A stretch of 64,000 nucleotides of DNA from Rhizomys pruinosus (GCA_009823505.1 VZQC01011008.1:837943-901942), one strand, 5' to 3'; counted from the stretch's first letter, positions 36,061 to 47,954 are shown. A program made the numbers and translations. The notes: generated by a model from the letters alone, not told the origin.

Positions 36061-36569
36061 TCTTGAATTAAAATATAGTATGAGAATACTAGGTGGTATT
36101 TCTTTTCATTGTATATATTTTAAGGTACAATGTGATGCTTTTGATATATGTAGACAACGTGCAATAATTAGATCAAGGTAATATACAGAACCTGGTTTTT
36201 AGCATTTTTTGGTTGTAAGAACATTTAGAATCTATCAGTTCTGCATTTTTAAGTACACAACACATCATTACTAACTCTCACACCCCCATTACACAGCAGA
36301 CCTCCAGGAACATCCCTCCTGTCTCACTTCAAGAGGACCATCCTTCCCATTAACTCCAGTGGCATTTCTCTGTGTGCCACAGAAGACATTTCAACACATA
36401 AGCTTCCCTCCAACATAGCCACTAGACACAGATCCCTTAAGGCTTCCCTGTTTACTGGCTTATACATTCAGAGGAAATAATGAATTTCTTTTAACTATTT
36501 TAAGTAATACAATAGATTTCTTTCTTTTAACATACATTTTCACAATAAAAAAAAAAAAGCTAAACTCAC

Positions 36570-36722
36570 ATTGTCCATTGTAATATCGTTTGAAGCATTC
36601 ACCAAATTCACACTTTTGTCAACAGCTACGATCCCAACTACGGACTCAGGCTCTGTTACCGAAACCCTAAGAGAAACTCTGTCAGATGGCCTGGCATTCT
36701 CTGTACTCCAAAATAGTTTTAT
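36570..36722 (-). CDS. Cd109: Cd109 window exon 10 (macroglobulin domain 6)
   Basis: A 153-nt exon, 51 codons, phase 0 to 0. It begins IKLFWSTENARPSDRVSLRV, includes VVGIVAVDKSVNLVNAS and ends NDITMDN. The VAVDKSV motif is strongly conserved in alpha-2-macroglobulin proteins and NAS is a sequon. The acceptor is TCCCTTTCTTAG and the donor GTGAGTTTA. Confidence 0.95.
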
Positions 36723-36724
36723 CT

Positions 36725-38640
36725 AAGAAAGGGAGAAGGCAGAATTAGTTTATTCAATTTATTCCTTATCTTACTAATGGCAAATCAATGACTCAAAAAC
36801 CAATGACTCTACATTTGCCTCAACCCAGGGATAATTCTAAAACCATATACAGCCCTTCTCTAAGGAAAGGAAGTGAAATACTCCCACGGGTTTGCAATCC
36901 ATGAAACTTCTCCCTGTGGTTTATCCTTCCATTCTCTATCTGTCCTTTCTTTCTCTGGTTTCCATTTCTCAGTCATTAGCTGGTGCTGAAAACAAGACAG
37001 CAGCGTCTAACAGTCCTAGAAAAACCCAGCATCCAAGGGAAGAGAGACAGTGAAGAGGAAGAAAAAGCAGGTCCCTAAAAGTTGGTTCCCTTGGCTTAGA
37101 AATGAATACAATGGAAGCTTTCTGGGGCCTCACAGAAACAGAACTATCAGGGGACTGGGCGAAGGGGTTCCTGTTAAACTGAATGGTCAGACCAACATTC
37201 ATCAGGTTCCACTAATCTGTTTCCATGGCTGCTTGAACTTCATCTGTCTCACGTTCATGAAAGCCTAGATCTACTAACACTTCGCAAAGACTATCTCATA
37301 GGACTCTGTCATGGGAAAGTCCCCTTCCCACTGGGGACCTGCATTTCAGCCAGTTCAGTCTATTTTAATAAGGAAATGCACCCTTGATCATACACCCTGA
37401 GTAAGAGAGTCTTAATGTTCCCTCGGCTTGGTTGAGCTATAGACTGGCTTCCCCCTGGGTGTGGCCCCTGACTACCCTTTGCTTTCAGCATTTACTTTAC
37501 AAAACTTAAGTAGAAAGATCTTTCTCTGCCACTGCCTGTCAGCTTTAAAACCCAGAAATATTTTTCCCAAGAAAAACCACACCCTTGAAATGTAACCATC
37601 AAGAAAGACATCCACTGGGTGTGGTGGTGCTGGTGGTGGTGGATGCCTGTAATACCAGTGCTTGGGGAGGTCGACTTGGGAGAATCAGGAGTTTTATATT
37701 ATTCTTGACTACATAGCAAATTTGGGGACAGCCTGAGACCCTGGAAAATAAGCAGGAATGAGGAGAAAAGAAAGAAGAGATGGGAGGGAGGATAGAGGAG
37801 AAGAGACTGAAATAAAGACAGAGCCCTCAGTTGTTTTGCCTGTGGCAGTGTGCGAGCCTGCTACATGCTGATTTGCAAATGTAGATGATGAATCACATTT
37901 GGGCTGCCTACAAGGTCCACTGGTACTGAAATTCACTCACTCCAAAGCTACACAATGCTCCTGCCCCCTGGAATTCAATCTCTTCCTTCTATTACCGTCT
38001 TAAAACATAATGAGTTTTCCTCTGAGGCTCCTGTATCTAACTTATTTCTCTTCCTGTCTGCTAAATGAGGGTGGTAGCATGTTCAGGACTCAGTCCTGGG
38101 CTCTGTAGTGCCTGCTCCACTCTGCACCCCAGGGTGCTGCTGGACTTACAACTGAGGGATTTCTACTCCGACAGCTCAGCCCTTCTACTTGTCACTCGTT
38201 TTATTCCATAGTCACCCCTGAACATCAACAATCGACAATTTTCTTTTATCTGACTCTTTACTAATGTTGCCTTAAATGCATTCTATTTATTCCATTTATC
38301 CAGTTTCCTTGTAAATGTGAGATCATTAAGTAACAATTAAAGATATATCTTTGTAAATGGAACTGAAACTAATTTTCTATCTCATATAACCAAGAAATTT
38401 CTTGAAACTATGCCATTAATATACTGTGCTTCCATGTCAGTGAGCCTGCACGCCACCCTCAGCGTTGCGGCCTGGCCTCTCGGTGGTGTGCTTCCTCCTT
38501 AAAGTTTCCGTGACTCCTTCATAAAATTCACATTTTTTTTCAAATGATTATTATAAATTGAAAATTCTTTCCTAAATGTAAGAAAATATATTGGTATTTC
38601 TTTACAAAAGCATTCTATAGGATTAAAAAAAATAGAAGTT
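36725..38640. other. Cd109: Intron stretch between exons 10 and 9
   Basis: Only a very diverged B1-like piece (37613-37745, GGTGTGGTGGTGCTGGTGG) is recognisable; the rest looks unique. Confidence 0.5.
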
Positions 38641-38642
38641 TA

Positions 38643-38870
38643 TGGGCTGGAGAGATGGCTCAGCAGTTAAGAGCACAAACTACTCTTGCAGAGGACCTGG
38701 GTTCGATTCCCAGCACCCACATGGTGGCTATGAACCATCTTTAACTCCAGTTCCTCGGGAATCCAACACCCTCTTCTGACCTCCACAGCACTGCACGACA
38801 CGGGTGCACCTACCTACATGCAGACAGTACACTCATATACATAAAAAATAATAAATAAAAATTTTTTAAA
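38643..38870 (+). mobile_element. B2/B3-type SINE
   Basis: GGGCTGGAGAGATGGCTCAG to ACACTCATATACATAAAAA. An ID-like fragment follows at 38910-38990. Confidence 0.93.
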
Positions 38871-39173
38871 AATAGAAGTTTATATTATACTTTGATAAAG
38901 TTAGGGTTCCCTGGGGCTGAGGAGCAGCACATTTACCAAGTATGGACAAGGCCCTGAATTTGATCTCTAGAATAGAAAAAAAAAAACTTAAATAAGCAAT
39001 TCTTAATAAAAGAAAGCAGACATAACTGACACTATTCAACATTTTAACAGATTAAGGATATATTAGAACAACACTCTCAAATTAAACAATGATTATATTA
39101 AAACATTAAACAATGATTCTACATTAAAACAATGATTCTTTTAGTTAAGCAGGGCAGCGGGGCTGCAGTTTTT

Positions 39174-39303
39174 TTGTTGTTTTGTTTTGTTTTTAATTTT
39201 TTTTTTTATTGATGCTTTGTGCATTTCATCATTTTCCAATTCAGATCAGGCATTTTTCCCTTTCCCTTCCCCCCCACCCCCACCCCATCCCAGATCATGT
39301 ATT
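39174..39303 (-). mobile_element. Truncated L1 3' end with target-site duplication
   Basis: Starts with a T-rich run (A tail on the minus strand), then TTGATGCTTTGTGCATTTCA and a C-rich block. CTGCAGTTTTT stands at 39163-39173 and 39304-39314. Confidence 0.85.
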
Positions 39304-39854
39304 CTGCAGTTTTTAGTGAGAACAATGGCTCATTCTGTTATGTGTGAACTGATTCCTCTGGGTTTCCTGTCAGAGTTGGGGCTTGAGGGTGGATTCCTGT
39401 GCAAACTGGTTACAGGGCTAAGAAGCACTGGCATCCTGCAGACCAGACCCCATGCAGAGCCTCACAAACAGGGTATCCAGGCTCACTGAATGTCCCAGGT
39501 TAGCTTCTAGCAGATGAAGTAATAAACCACAGTACACCTCTGCTTCCACACTGATCTCCAAGGGCAGCACTCCATCCCCACATCCGGCTCCCTCTCACAC
39601 CAAGGCCCAGGTCACACTTGAATTCCATGCCCAAGTAAAACTGACTCAACTATTTGAAAAATACTGAAATGGCTTGATGGATTTGAGTTAAAGTCTTGAA
39701 GCAAAGAACAGTATCTGACAAATAATATGTGAAAATATACATCTACTGTGTATGAAGACATACAGCCATAGTTGTCAAAGTTTCTAATCAATATGGATCA
39801 CAGATGCTTTTGTAAAGAACTAATACATTTCTCAGCATTTACTTAAAGTTTAAA

Positions 39855-40000
39855 GTGGCATGGTGGCACACACATTTTATCCCAGAACTCAGGAGGCAGA
39901 AGCAATTAACTCTCTGTGAGATCAAGGCCAGCCTGATCTACATAGTGAGTTCCAGGCCAGCTGTGGCTAAGGGGAGACCCTATCTCAAAAAGATCAAAAC
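39855..40000 (+). mobile_element. B1 SINE abutting a splice donor
   Basis: GTGGCATGGTGGCACACACA to CCTATCTCAAAAAGATCAAAAC. The element tail ends about 3 bases before the donor dinucleotide (40003-40004) of exon 9. Confidence 0.9.
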
Positions 40001-40004
40001 TTAC

Positions 40005-40181
40005 CTTATTTTTAAATACAAGTTGAACTGGGATTTTTAGAACATCATTTATAATTTCTCCATCATCTGCAACATAATACACAATTATACAGGCCTTTGG
40101 AGCCCAGGAACTTTCTGGTGTTAAATATAGGGTATTTGACTTCTGTTTGCCTACAGCTACCAACTGTCCCTTTGATACTAC
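40005..40181 (-). CDS. Cd109: Cd109 window exon 9 (macroglobulin domain 5/6)
   Basis: A 177-nt exon, 59 codons, phase 0 to 0. It begins VVSKGQLVAVGKQKSNTLYL, includes SSWAPKACIIVYYVADDGE and ends KIPVQLVFKNK. The acceptor is TTTTTTTTCCAG and the donor GTAAGTTTTG. An antisense B1 SINE starts within the first few bases of the downstream intron. Confidence 0.95.
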
Positions 40182-40761
40182 CTGGAAAAAAAATGAATTT
40201 AATTATTTGCTAAAGATCATTATCTCAACTAAAGTTATATTTATCATAATTTTAAACATACATGCAAATTATTAACTTAATGTAGCTTCAAAGCCTTTTG
40301 GAACACAAGAAAGCCTCCTGAACAGACAGTAAATTGAGAAAAAGAAACTGATAACATTAAAACAATACTAAATTAGAGTAACAGTAATGTTATCCTTCAA
40401 AGCAATTTTAATTCCCAATTTTGATTTCTTTTTTGCATCTTTAACTTTCAACTGACATATAATATCTGTACGTATTTATAGGATACAATGTGACATTTCA
40501 ATACGTGCAGGTGTATAATGACCAGATGACTATATTTGGTCTATCTGGCACCTCAAACACTGGCCATTTCTTTATATTGGAAAAGAATGTATTTTTTTTT
40601 TATTGGACAGGATACAGTCTTCCACTAGGAGAGTTGGGTTATCAAAATTACAAAGGCATGATAACAATTTTTATTTTATTTCTTATATTTCATAATTATC
40701 CACAATGGACAAATATTAACTATATGATAGACATTTAAAATTTAAAAATAATGCAAAATGG

Positions 40762-40925
40762 CCGGGCATGGTGGCGCACACCTTTAATCCTAGCACTTGG
40801 GAGGCAGAGGCAGGTGGATCTTTGTGAGTTCAAGGCCAACCTGGTCTACAGAGTGAATTCCAGGACAGCTGGGGCTACAGAGAGACCCTGTCTCAAAAAG
40901 ACCAAAAAATAAAAAATAAAAAATA
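40762..40925 (+). mobile_element. B1 SINE
   Basis: GCCGGGCATGGTGGCGCACA to CCCTGTCTCAAAAAGACC, then AAAAT repeats. Confidence 0.93.
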
Positions 40926-41099
40926 AAAAAATAATGCAAAATGTATTTATTTTTAAATGAAAATATAAATATAGTTTAAGAAATATTGCAATATAAAAAG
41001 GTTAATTTTTAAAAATTTACCAAATTTGATGAAGATATAAGTAGATATCATTTAATATCATTCTATAACATCATAAATTTAGATTTTATAAGAAATTAG

Positions 41100-41222
41100 C
41101 AGGCCATCGAGATGGCTCAGTGGTAAAGGTACTTGCCCTGTAAGCCTGATGACCTGAGTTCAGTCCCCAGCAGCCGCGGTAGAAGACAAGAACTGAGTCC
41201 TGAAAGTTGTTCTCTGATGGAC

Positions 41223-41257
<35 letters not shown>

Positions 41258-41285
41258 ACCACACACACCACACACGCACCATGGC
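41100..41285 (+). mobile_element. B2-family SINE with (CA)n
   Basis: CATCGAGATGGCTCAGTGGT, GTTCAGTCCCCAGCAGCCGC and a CA-rich run at 41224-41280. Confidence 0.82.
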
Positions 41286-41354
41286 ACACACTTGCCAGTA
41301 TTCATGCACACACATCATTCATACTCTCACACACGCAATAATAATAATAATAGG

Positions 41355-41550
41355 GGTTGGAAAGATGACTCAGTGGTTAAGGTGCTTGCTGCATTTGCAG
41401 AGGACCTGATTTCAGTTCCCAACACCCAAAAGGCAGCTCCAACACCATCTCCTGGTCTCCTGAGGCACCAGGCACACATATCTTACACATATATACATGT
41501 AGGCCAAATAGTTATACATAAAATAAAAATAAATAAATATTTTAAATAAT
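41355..41550 (+). mobile_element. B2-type SINE
   Basis: GGGTTGGAAAGATGACTCAG to ATACATAAAATAAAAATAAA. It lies about 40 bp from exon 8. Confidence 0.87.
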
Positions 41551-41590
41551 AGTAATAACAACAATAAATAAGTTTAAATAAAGAAATTAC

Positions 41591-41653
41591 CATATAGCTT
41601 AATTCCGTCAATTGCTTGTTGCCATTAACCAGCAATTCAAAAGGTGATCCCAC
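41591..41653 (-). CDS. Cd109: Cd109 window exon 8 (macroglobulin domain 5)
   Basis: A 63-nt exon, 21 codons: VGSPFELLVNGN, then KQLTELSYM. Phase 0 to 0. The acceptor is CCCTTTTCTAG and the donor GTAATTTC. The VGSPFEL strand opens the bait-region-bearing module in this family. Confidence 0.94.
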
Positions 41654-41744
41654 CTAGAAAAGGGTATCAATTAATATGCATGTATGTATCACTAGCAAGA
41701 ATGTCAAATAATACTATAATCATCAAGTGAGTTATGAGCATTAC

Positions 41745-41846
41745 CTTTACAGAGTCATTTGTTATTTTTAGCTGGATGAATGTCTTACTAGGAGATGTAA
41801 ACATTCCATGGACTTCCATAGTATTCACAGTATCAAGAAAAGACGC
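41745..41846 (-). CDS. Cd109: Cd109 window exon 7 (macroglobulin domain 4/5)
   Basis: A 102-nt exon, 34 codons, phase 0 to 0. It begins ASFLDTVNTMEVHGMF, then SPSKTFIQLKITNDSVK. The acceptor is CTTTTGTTATAG and the donor GTAATGCTC. NDS is a sequon. It is followed after only 91 bp of intron by exon 8. Confidence 0.94.
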
Positions 41847-42192
41847 CTATAACAAAAGAAACAAAGCTATAAATTTTAAACTTCAGTAACTTTGAGAAAA
41901 GTCATTTTCTATTCACTTTTTTTCTTTCCCCCAACCCCATGCACAAAACATACATTCTCCAGACACTGACTCTTCATTTTATAGCTTATACTATAAAGAA
42001 TCAAAAAGAGTTTTTACCATCATCACAACCTCAAAGAAAGCACATCCTGAGCTTACTTCAGAAACGAAGGCCTCCTATCAAGAGCTACTGAGAGGAAGGA
42101 ATTCTAAGTAAAATGTGCCCTTTTCTTCTTTCCACACAAAGTTCATGAGAAATGCCACACCCCACTTGGTCCAGCACTGAAAAGTAAAAGTC

Positions 42193-42322
42193 AGCCAGGT
42201 GTAGTGGTACACACCTGTATCCCAGAGCTCAAGAGGTAGAGAGGCAGGAGGACCATGAGTTTGGGGCCATCCTGGGCTACATAGTGAGATCCTAGCTCAA
42301 AATTTAAAAAAAAAAAAAAAAA
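42193..42322 (+). mobile_element. B1 SINE, diverged
   Basis: GCCAGGTGTAGTGGTACACA to ATCCTAGCTCAAAATT plus A-run. Confidence 0.82.
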
Positions 42323-42745
42323 GGAAAAAAGGAATAAGAATTTTTTTTAAAGTCCCCATCTGTGGCGTAGTCTACTGAGCTAAGGCTCAGACTGGGGCAG
42401 GAAAGGCTGTAGGAATTCTGGGGCGTTCTCAGATCAGGCACTCTGGGAAGGAAAGCTTGGGGAACTGCAAATCCAACTACACGAGGGCTCTGAGACCTTC
42501 TGTGGCATATCTTCCCATTGCTGTATTTTTCTGTGGTTCTCAAATGAAGTTACAAGGAAAGAACATTCAAGTTAACACTGAGCCACTGTCTTAAATTACT
42601 TCTAACACTTTGCCCCATGTTTTAAAATACAGACGTGTCCTGTTTCTGTGCACTTTGAGCTGGGACAGGGGGACAGCCTCCCACAAGACTACAATGGTAG
42701 CAGTCATGTTGCTGCCTTGACGTAATGACAGGAAACAGGTGGCAC

Positions 42746-42970
42746 CTTTAACTGTAGTGCATTGGAATTCTCCAGGATTGGGAATTCAATCTTAAAGATT
42801 CCATTTTGGGGCACGGTGTAATTTATGATCTGGGAATCGTCCAGTTCCTGCTCTCCACTGTTCCACCAGCTCCACATGTTGGAATTGTTTCTCTGGATCA
42901 CCGCTAGGACTACTTTATTTCTTCTCTCTTCTGGAGTTAGCTGATTGCCATCAGAGCGGGTGACCTTCAC
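42746..42970 (-). CDS. Cd109: Cd109 window exon 6 (macroglobulin domain 4)
   Basis: A 225-nt exon, 75 codons, phase 0 to 0. It begins VKVTRSDGNQLTPEERR, continues NYTVPQNGIFKIEFPI and ends NALQLK. The acceptor is TTGACAATTAG. The donor is AAG|GTGCCACC, which keeps GT but departs from consensus at intron positions +3 to +6. The reading frame continues correctly into exon 7, so the placement is secure although the donor looks weak. Confidence 0.93.
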
Positions 42971-43258
42971 CTAATTGTCAAAACAAGATATTTTAAGACA
43001 GGTACCAGGAAAAGCAAAAGATTTAAGCCCAATTACATGCAGTTTCTGTATTGTTCTCACGAAACTGAACTTTTGACAATTATTGGTAGCACCCCAATCC
43101 ATAGTCAGTGATCTTCACTAGGAGGCTGTGGGCACCATGATCGGTGACTCTTAGAAGTGTGGCTTCCTTGCCTTCCACAGCTCTTCTGCTTCATCCTCTC
43201 CTCTGTGTGTCCTCTTGTAATGAGCCTAGTAGGCTTGAAAATATTCTAAAGAGACACA

Positions 43259-43430
43259 GGGCTGGAGGTGGTGGCTCAGGCCTTTAATCCCAGCCCTCCA
43301 GTGGCAGAGAGAGGGGCTGGTGGATCTCTGAGTTCAGGCTGGGCTATGTACATGTAGCTCGCTATGTAGCAAGTTCCAGGACAGCCAGGGCTACATAATG
43401 AGACCCTGTCTCAAAAAAGCAAAATGAGAA
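43259..43430 (+). mobile_element. B1 SINE
   Basis: GGGCTGGAGGTGGTGGCTCAG, CTTTAATCCCAGCCCTCC and CCCTGTCTCAAAAAAGC. Confidence 0.8.
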
Positions 43431-43499
43431 AGACAGACAAGCATGCAGACAGAGGGACAGACAGACAGACTTAGGCCCCTCCCTTTGGTTATCAGACTA

Positions 43500-43870
43500 T
43501 TGAAAATTGAATTCCCTGAGGAATCTCATGCTGGGAGAAGAAGGCAGCCTAAAACCTGGGCCAGCCATCAACGAAACTTGTCTCCAAGAGATTTATAACT
43601 GGGTATGCCACCTTACATAGGAGAAGCAGTGATATTTTATGGGTGGCTGGGACCATACCTTGCCTAGGAACTGCTGAGATATGCTAACTCCGGCTTCTAC
43701 TTAAACCTTAATTTCACTTCAAGATTCCAAAGACGGATTTGGTGATGAGGTGGGGGGTGTCCAGATCTCTTTGTCCCTCTTTCCAATGTGGCCACATTGA
43801 ATAAATCTCCTTTCTGCTATTAATTTGTCAGCTTCCATTGCTTATCAGGGCAGGTGGGGTTTGTTTGAGA
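43500..43870 (+). mobile_element. LTR-like fragment (tentative)
   Basis: CCAATGTGGCCACATTGAATAAATCTCC resembles the polyadenylation region of an ERVL-MaLR type LTR. The left limit is unclear. 43871-44670 after it is unassigned. Confidence 0.35.
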
Positions 43871-44677
43871 CACAAGCTGTGACCTTAAGTCTGAGGGTGA
43901 AGATGTGTCAAGGTCAAATAATGTTCTCTTCCCTCCTTCAAAGGTTCCAGCACTCCCGTGGTTTAGCTTTGCAATTATAGCCAAAATCCAAAATTCCCAT
44001 CCTCCTTACCCTTGAGTTTATATTCAAAAGCTCCATTTCCCAGCAGGAAATCTAGGCTAAGAATCCAGTCACTTCCAGCTCAACGCATCTAACATCAAGC
44101 ACCATCTTCCCTTGTCTGTTTTTAGTCACACCACCATCCTACCAGACTTGCTATCTCTGACTTTCCCCCACACTCTCTCTCTCCCTACCTCAAAAACCCA
44201 GTGGATGCCAAATCCCTTAGTTCCCACCCTTCCTCTCCACTCTGACAGCCACCACCACAGGCTTCTCCTCCTCTCACACACCTGGCTGCCGCCACCTTCT
44301 CCACACAGGCCTCGTCAGTTTTCCTCAAACAGTGCTTTCATCACATCCCTCTGTGTGCTCATAGGTTCCAAAACTTCTCACTGCCTAGAGTATAAAGTTC
44401 AACTCTGTATGTGAGGCACTTGGGATCCTCTAGAATTTCCCAAGCTTCACCTCCTATTGAATCAAGTCCAGATGCAAGTCCTCAGCCACAAATACACTTG
44501 TCCAGTCACTTGTCCGACTACACCCTGATCTTGCCAACCACAGCTCCTGCTTTTTGTCTCATGTCATCTTGCTTCCTGCCTCCCAGCCCCCATGCCCAAA
44601 CAACTTCAACACTACTGATCTTGCATTGATTCAGAGTTTCCTCTGGATAACGTCCCTTAAAAACTTCCATCCCTAGC

Positions 44678-44840
44678 CTGATGTGATGGTGCCCGCCTTT
44701 AATCCCAGCACTCAGGAGGCAGAGGCAGCCAGATCTCTGTGAGTTCAAGGCCAGCCTGGTCTACATACAAAGCTCCAGGCCAGCTGGGACTAAAGGGAGA
44801 CCCTGTCTCAAAAAAGACCAAAAAAATAAATAAATAAACC
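44678..44840 (+). mobile_element. B1 SINE
   Basis: GCCTGATGTGATGGTGCCCG to CCCTGTCTCAAAAAAGACC. Confidence 0.9.
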
Positions 44841-45011
44841 CTCCATACCTGCCCCAAAGCCAACTCTCCCTCCCTCCCAGGGTCCTCCTCATCTTAATAG
44901 GACTGCCTAGAACCATGCATTGTGCATTGCCAAATTTCACTCAAGTTGAGGAGTGGGGTCAATATGACCAATGTTCAAATGGCATAATACAATGTCATAA
45001 AGAAGCCCATC

Positions 45012-45770
45012 AGGGGCTGGAGAGATGGCCTAGCGGTTAAGAGCGCCGACTGCTCTTACAGAGGACCCGGGTTCGATCCCCAGCACCCACATGGCGGCCG
45101 AGAACCGTCTGAAACTCCAATTCCAGGAGAACTCCAGTTCCAGGGGAATCCGACACCCTCTTCTGACATCCGCGGCATTGCACGACACGGGTGCACAAAC
45201 CTACATGCAGACAGTACATTCATACACATTAAAAAAAAAAAAAAAAAAAAAACAGTAAGCCCATCATTTGTATGCTTTCTATAAGAATGCATTCGATTTA
45301 AAAATTTGTGTATGAGTGTTTTGCCTGAATGTGTCTAAGGATATCCATGCCATACAGTGCCCATGGAGGACAGAAGAGGCGTCAGATTCCCTGGAACTGG
45401 AGTTACAGACAGTTGTTAGCTGCCATGTGGGTGCTGGGAACTAAACATGGGTCTTCTGCAAGAGCAGACAGTGCTCTTAACCACTGAGCTATCTCTCCAG
45501 CCCATTTTTTTAAAACTATTTTATGGGGCTGGAGAGATGGCCTAGTGGTTAAGAGCACCAACTGCTGTTGCAGAGGACCCAGGTTCAATCCCCAGCACCC
45601 ACATGGTGGCTGAGAACCGTCTGTAGCTCCTATTCCAGGAGAACTCCCGTTCTAGGGGAATCCAACCTCTGTGGCATTGCACAACATGGATGTACAAACC
45701 TACATGCATACAGTACATTCATACACATAAACAATAAATAAAAAATTAAAAATAAATAAAACTATTTTAT
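45012..45770. mobile_element. Three B2/B3-type SINEs: sense, antisense, sense
   Basis: 45012-45235 sense with a long A run, 45300-45505 antisense, 45522-45765 sense. The first two are tail to tail and the last two head to head. Confidence 0.9.
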
Positions 45771-46033
45771 TTATTTTATTAATAATTTATTCAACATTCT
45801 CTTAGAAAGGGAGAATATCCTTGTTGACTAGAATATCCTTGTTTGCTAGAATTAAAATTAGTCACTAAAAATCAAAATATCAAACTAAGATTTTGTTTTA
45901 CTGTCATTTAATTTCTTCAGTTAATAAATGCTTTGGTGTAGCAATCTACATCAAATAAACTGCTTGATAAGTAAATTTTCAGAAAAAAAGTTTTGGCACT
46001 TGTTATAACTCATTTTTAAAAATTAGAGCTGGA

Positions 46034-46376
46034 TGGGGCTGGAGAGATGGCTCCGTGGTTAAGAACGCCAACTGCTCTTGCAGAAGATGCAGGTTTGATT
46101 CCCAGCATACCATCTTTAACTCCAATTCCACGGGAATCCAACACTCTCTTCTGACCTCCTCAGGTTTGCACAACATGGGTACACCTACCTACATGCAGAC
46201 AGTACACTCATACACATAAAAAATAAGTAAGTAGCCGGGCATGGTGATGCATGCCTTTAATCCTAGCACTTGGGAGGCAGAGGCAGGCAGATCTTTGTGA
46301 GTTCAAGGCCAGTCGGGTCTACAGAGTGAGTTCCAGGACAGCTGGGGCTATAGGGAGACCCTGTCTCGAAAAAGAC

Positions 46377-46423
<47 letters not shown>

Positions 46424-46830
46424 GAATTTTTAAAATATTAGAGCTGGAGAGATGGCTCAGCAGTTAAGAGCACTGGCTGCTCTTGCAGAGGACCCAGGTT
46501 CAGGTCCTATCACCTACATGGCAGCTAACAATTGTATCTAACTCCAGTTCCAGGGAAACTGACTCTCTTCTGATCTCCACAGACATTGCAAACATGCAAT
46601 ATACATATATACATACAGGCAAACTCGTAGACATAAATAAAAACAAATAAATCTTTTAAGTTGTTGTTTTTTAGCTTTTGGTGTGGGGGGGTATTTTGAG
46701 ACATGGTCTCCCTTTAATCCTAGCTGGCCTGGAGCTCGCTCCATAGACCAGGCTGGTCTTGAACTCACAGAGACCCGCCTATCTCTGCCTCTTGAGTTCT
46801 GGGATTAAAGACGTCCACCAGCACTCCCGG
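46034..46830. mobile_element. SINE cluster: B2, B1, B2, antisense B1
   Basis: 46034-46230 B2 (+), 46233-46378 B1 (+) with an (AAAT)n tail (46379-46424), 46441-46660 B2 (+) and 46690-46830 B1 (-). The B1 begins at the end of the first B2's A-rich tail. Confidence 0.9.
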
Positions 46831-46936
46831 CATAAATCTTTTAAGTTTTAAAGAAACATTGTGCATGCTATTTCTCACTCCAGCTCATTTCACTGAATGC
46901 CATGCTTATTAATTAGCAATAAATATACCAACTTAC

Positions 46937-47046
46937 AGTAGCTGTGAAGTTGAGAGACGGCTTCAAGACAGTAGCATAATCAAAAAATTCAATGATATAA
47001 TCATGTTGCTTGAAAAACACAGTGGAGCTGGCATTTCTTGATATAC
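46937..47046 (-). CDS. Cd109: Cd109 window exon 5 (macroglobulin domain 3/4)
   Basis: A 110-nt exon, 2 bases plus 36 codons. It reads (G)ISRNASSTVFFKQHDYIIEF, then KPSLNFTAT. The acceptor is CCCAACATAG and the donor GTAAGTTGG. Two sequons (NAS, NFT) are seen. It leaves in phase 0 into VKVTR of exon 6. Confidence 0.95.
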
Positions 47047-47544
47047 CTATGTTGGGAATTGCACAGTTAAGAATACACAAGTAATATTTCACCAATAGCT
47101 TGTATCCACTTACCCTCCCAATCTACGCTTCTTACTAACGGAGTTGGGGGCATCAGGGCACATAAGCCTCACTTCCATTATCTGCTATGGCACTAAGAAT
47201 CACATAATTCGATCACACTTCCTATGGGCTCCTTGCTAGCACTGTGACTGTACAGCAGCACTAACAGAACAGGCTCGGCTTGTTGGGCTGATTAGGTAAA
47301 TCTTGTGAAGTAATAATAGAAGCATCTAGATGACTAACTTTTATATTCTTGCTGAAGGGTAAACTGTCTAGGAGCAAGTGTTATTTCAGACTAAATGACA
47401 AAGAAGAGGAGCTGAAAATGTGAGCCTTAAATGTGGTTTCCAGGTAGGAAAAGGAGAGTCAAAATGGGAAAAAAAAAAAAAATGCAAAAAAGCTACTATA
47501 TGTGCTTGAAGTACAAACTTCCACAGAAAATGTTTCACTTTTTT

Positions 47545-47665
47545 TTTTTTATGATAGGGTCTCCCTGTAGCCCTAGCTGGCTTGGAAATTGCTATGTAGA
47601 CCAGGCTGGCCTCAAACTCTGCCTCCCGAGTGCTGGTATTAAAGGTATAAGCCACCAAGTCTCAC
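47545..47665 (-). mobile_element. B1 SINE, antisense
   Basis: GATAGGGTCTCCCTGTAGCC to GGTATTAAAGGTATAAGCC. Confidence 0.88.
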
Positions 47666-47812
47666 AAATTTCTCTTTATTATGAAAACATCCTATAAGTT
47701 AAACGTGAATCATGATAACTTCAGCCTTAAATAACCTCCTTAGAAAAGCAACAAATATTTCAACTGAAGCACTAATTCATGCAGAAAAGCAGATAGCAGA
47801 ACAGCTACAAAC

Positions 47813-47954
47813 CTGTGAGTGATTCTGTCACAGTAGCTACAATTTCAATGGGCCCTGGGGTGGACATGTCCGTGAATTCAGAACCCTCATTGGATAAATC
47901 CATTAACTTGTTCATCTCTTCATCATTAAAAGAGAAGTTTCCAGATCCATGTAT
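47813..47954 (-). CDS. Cd109: Cd109 window exon 4 (macroglobulin domain 3/4)
   Basis: A 142-nt exon, 47 codons plus one base. It begins IHGSGNFSFNDEEM and ends PIEIVATVTESLT plus G. The acceptor is AACAAAACAG and the donor GTTTGTAG. An NFS sequon is present. It joins exon 5 through a split glycine codon. Confidence 0.95.

Noticed and set aside
44112..44629. 100- and 72-codon plus-strand frames rich in Ser, Pro and His
   Set aside because: Pyrimidine-rich intron sequence with no initiation or splice context and no known motif.
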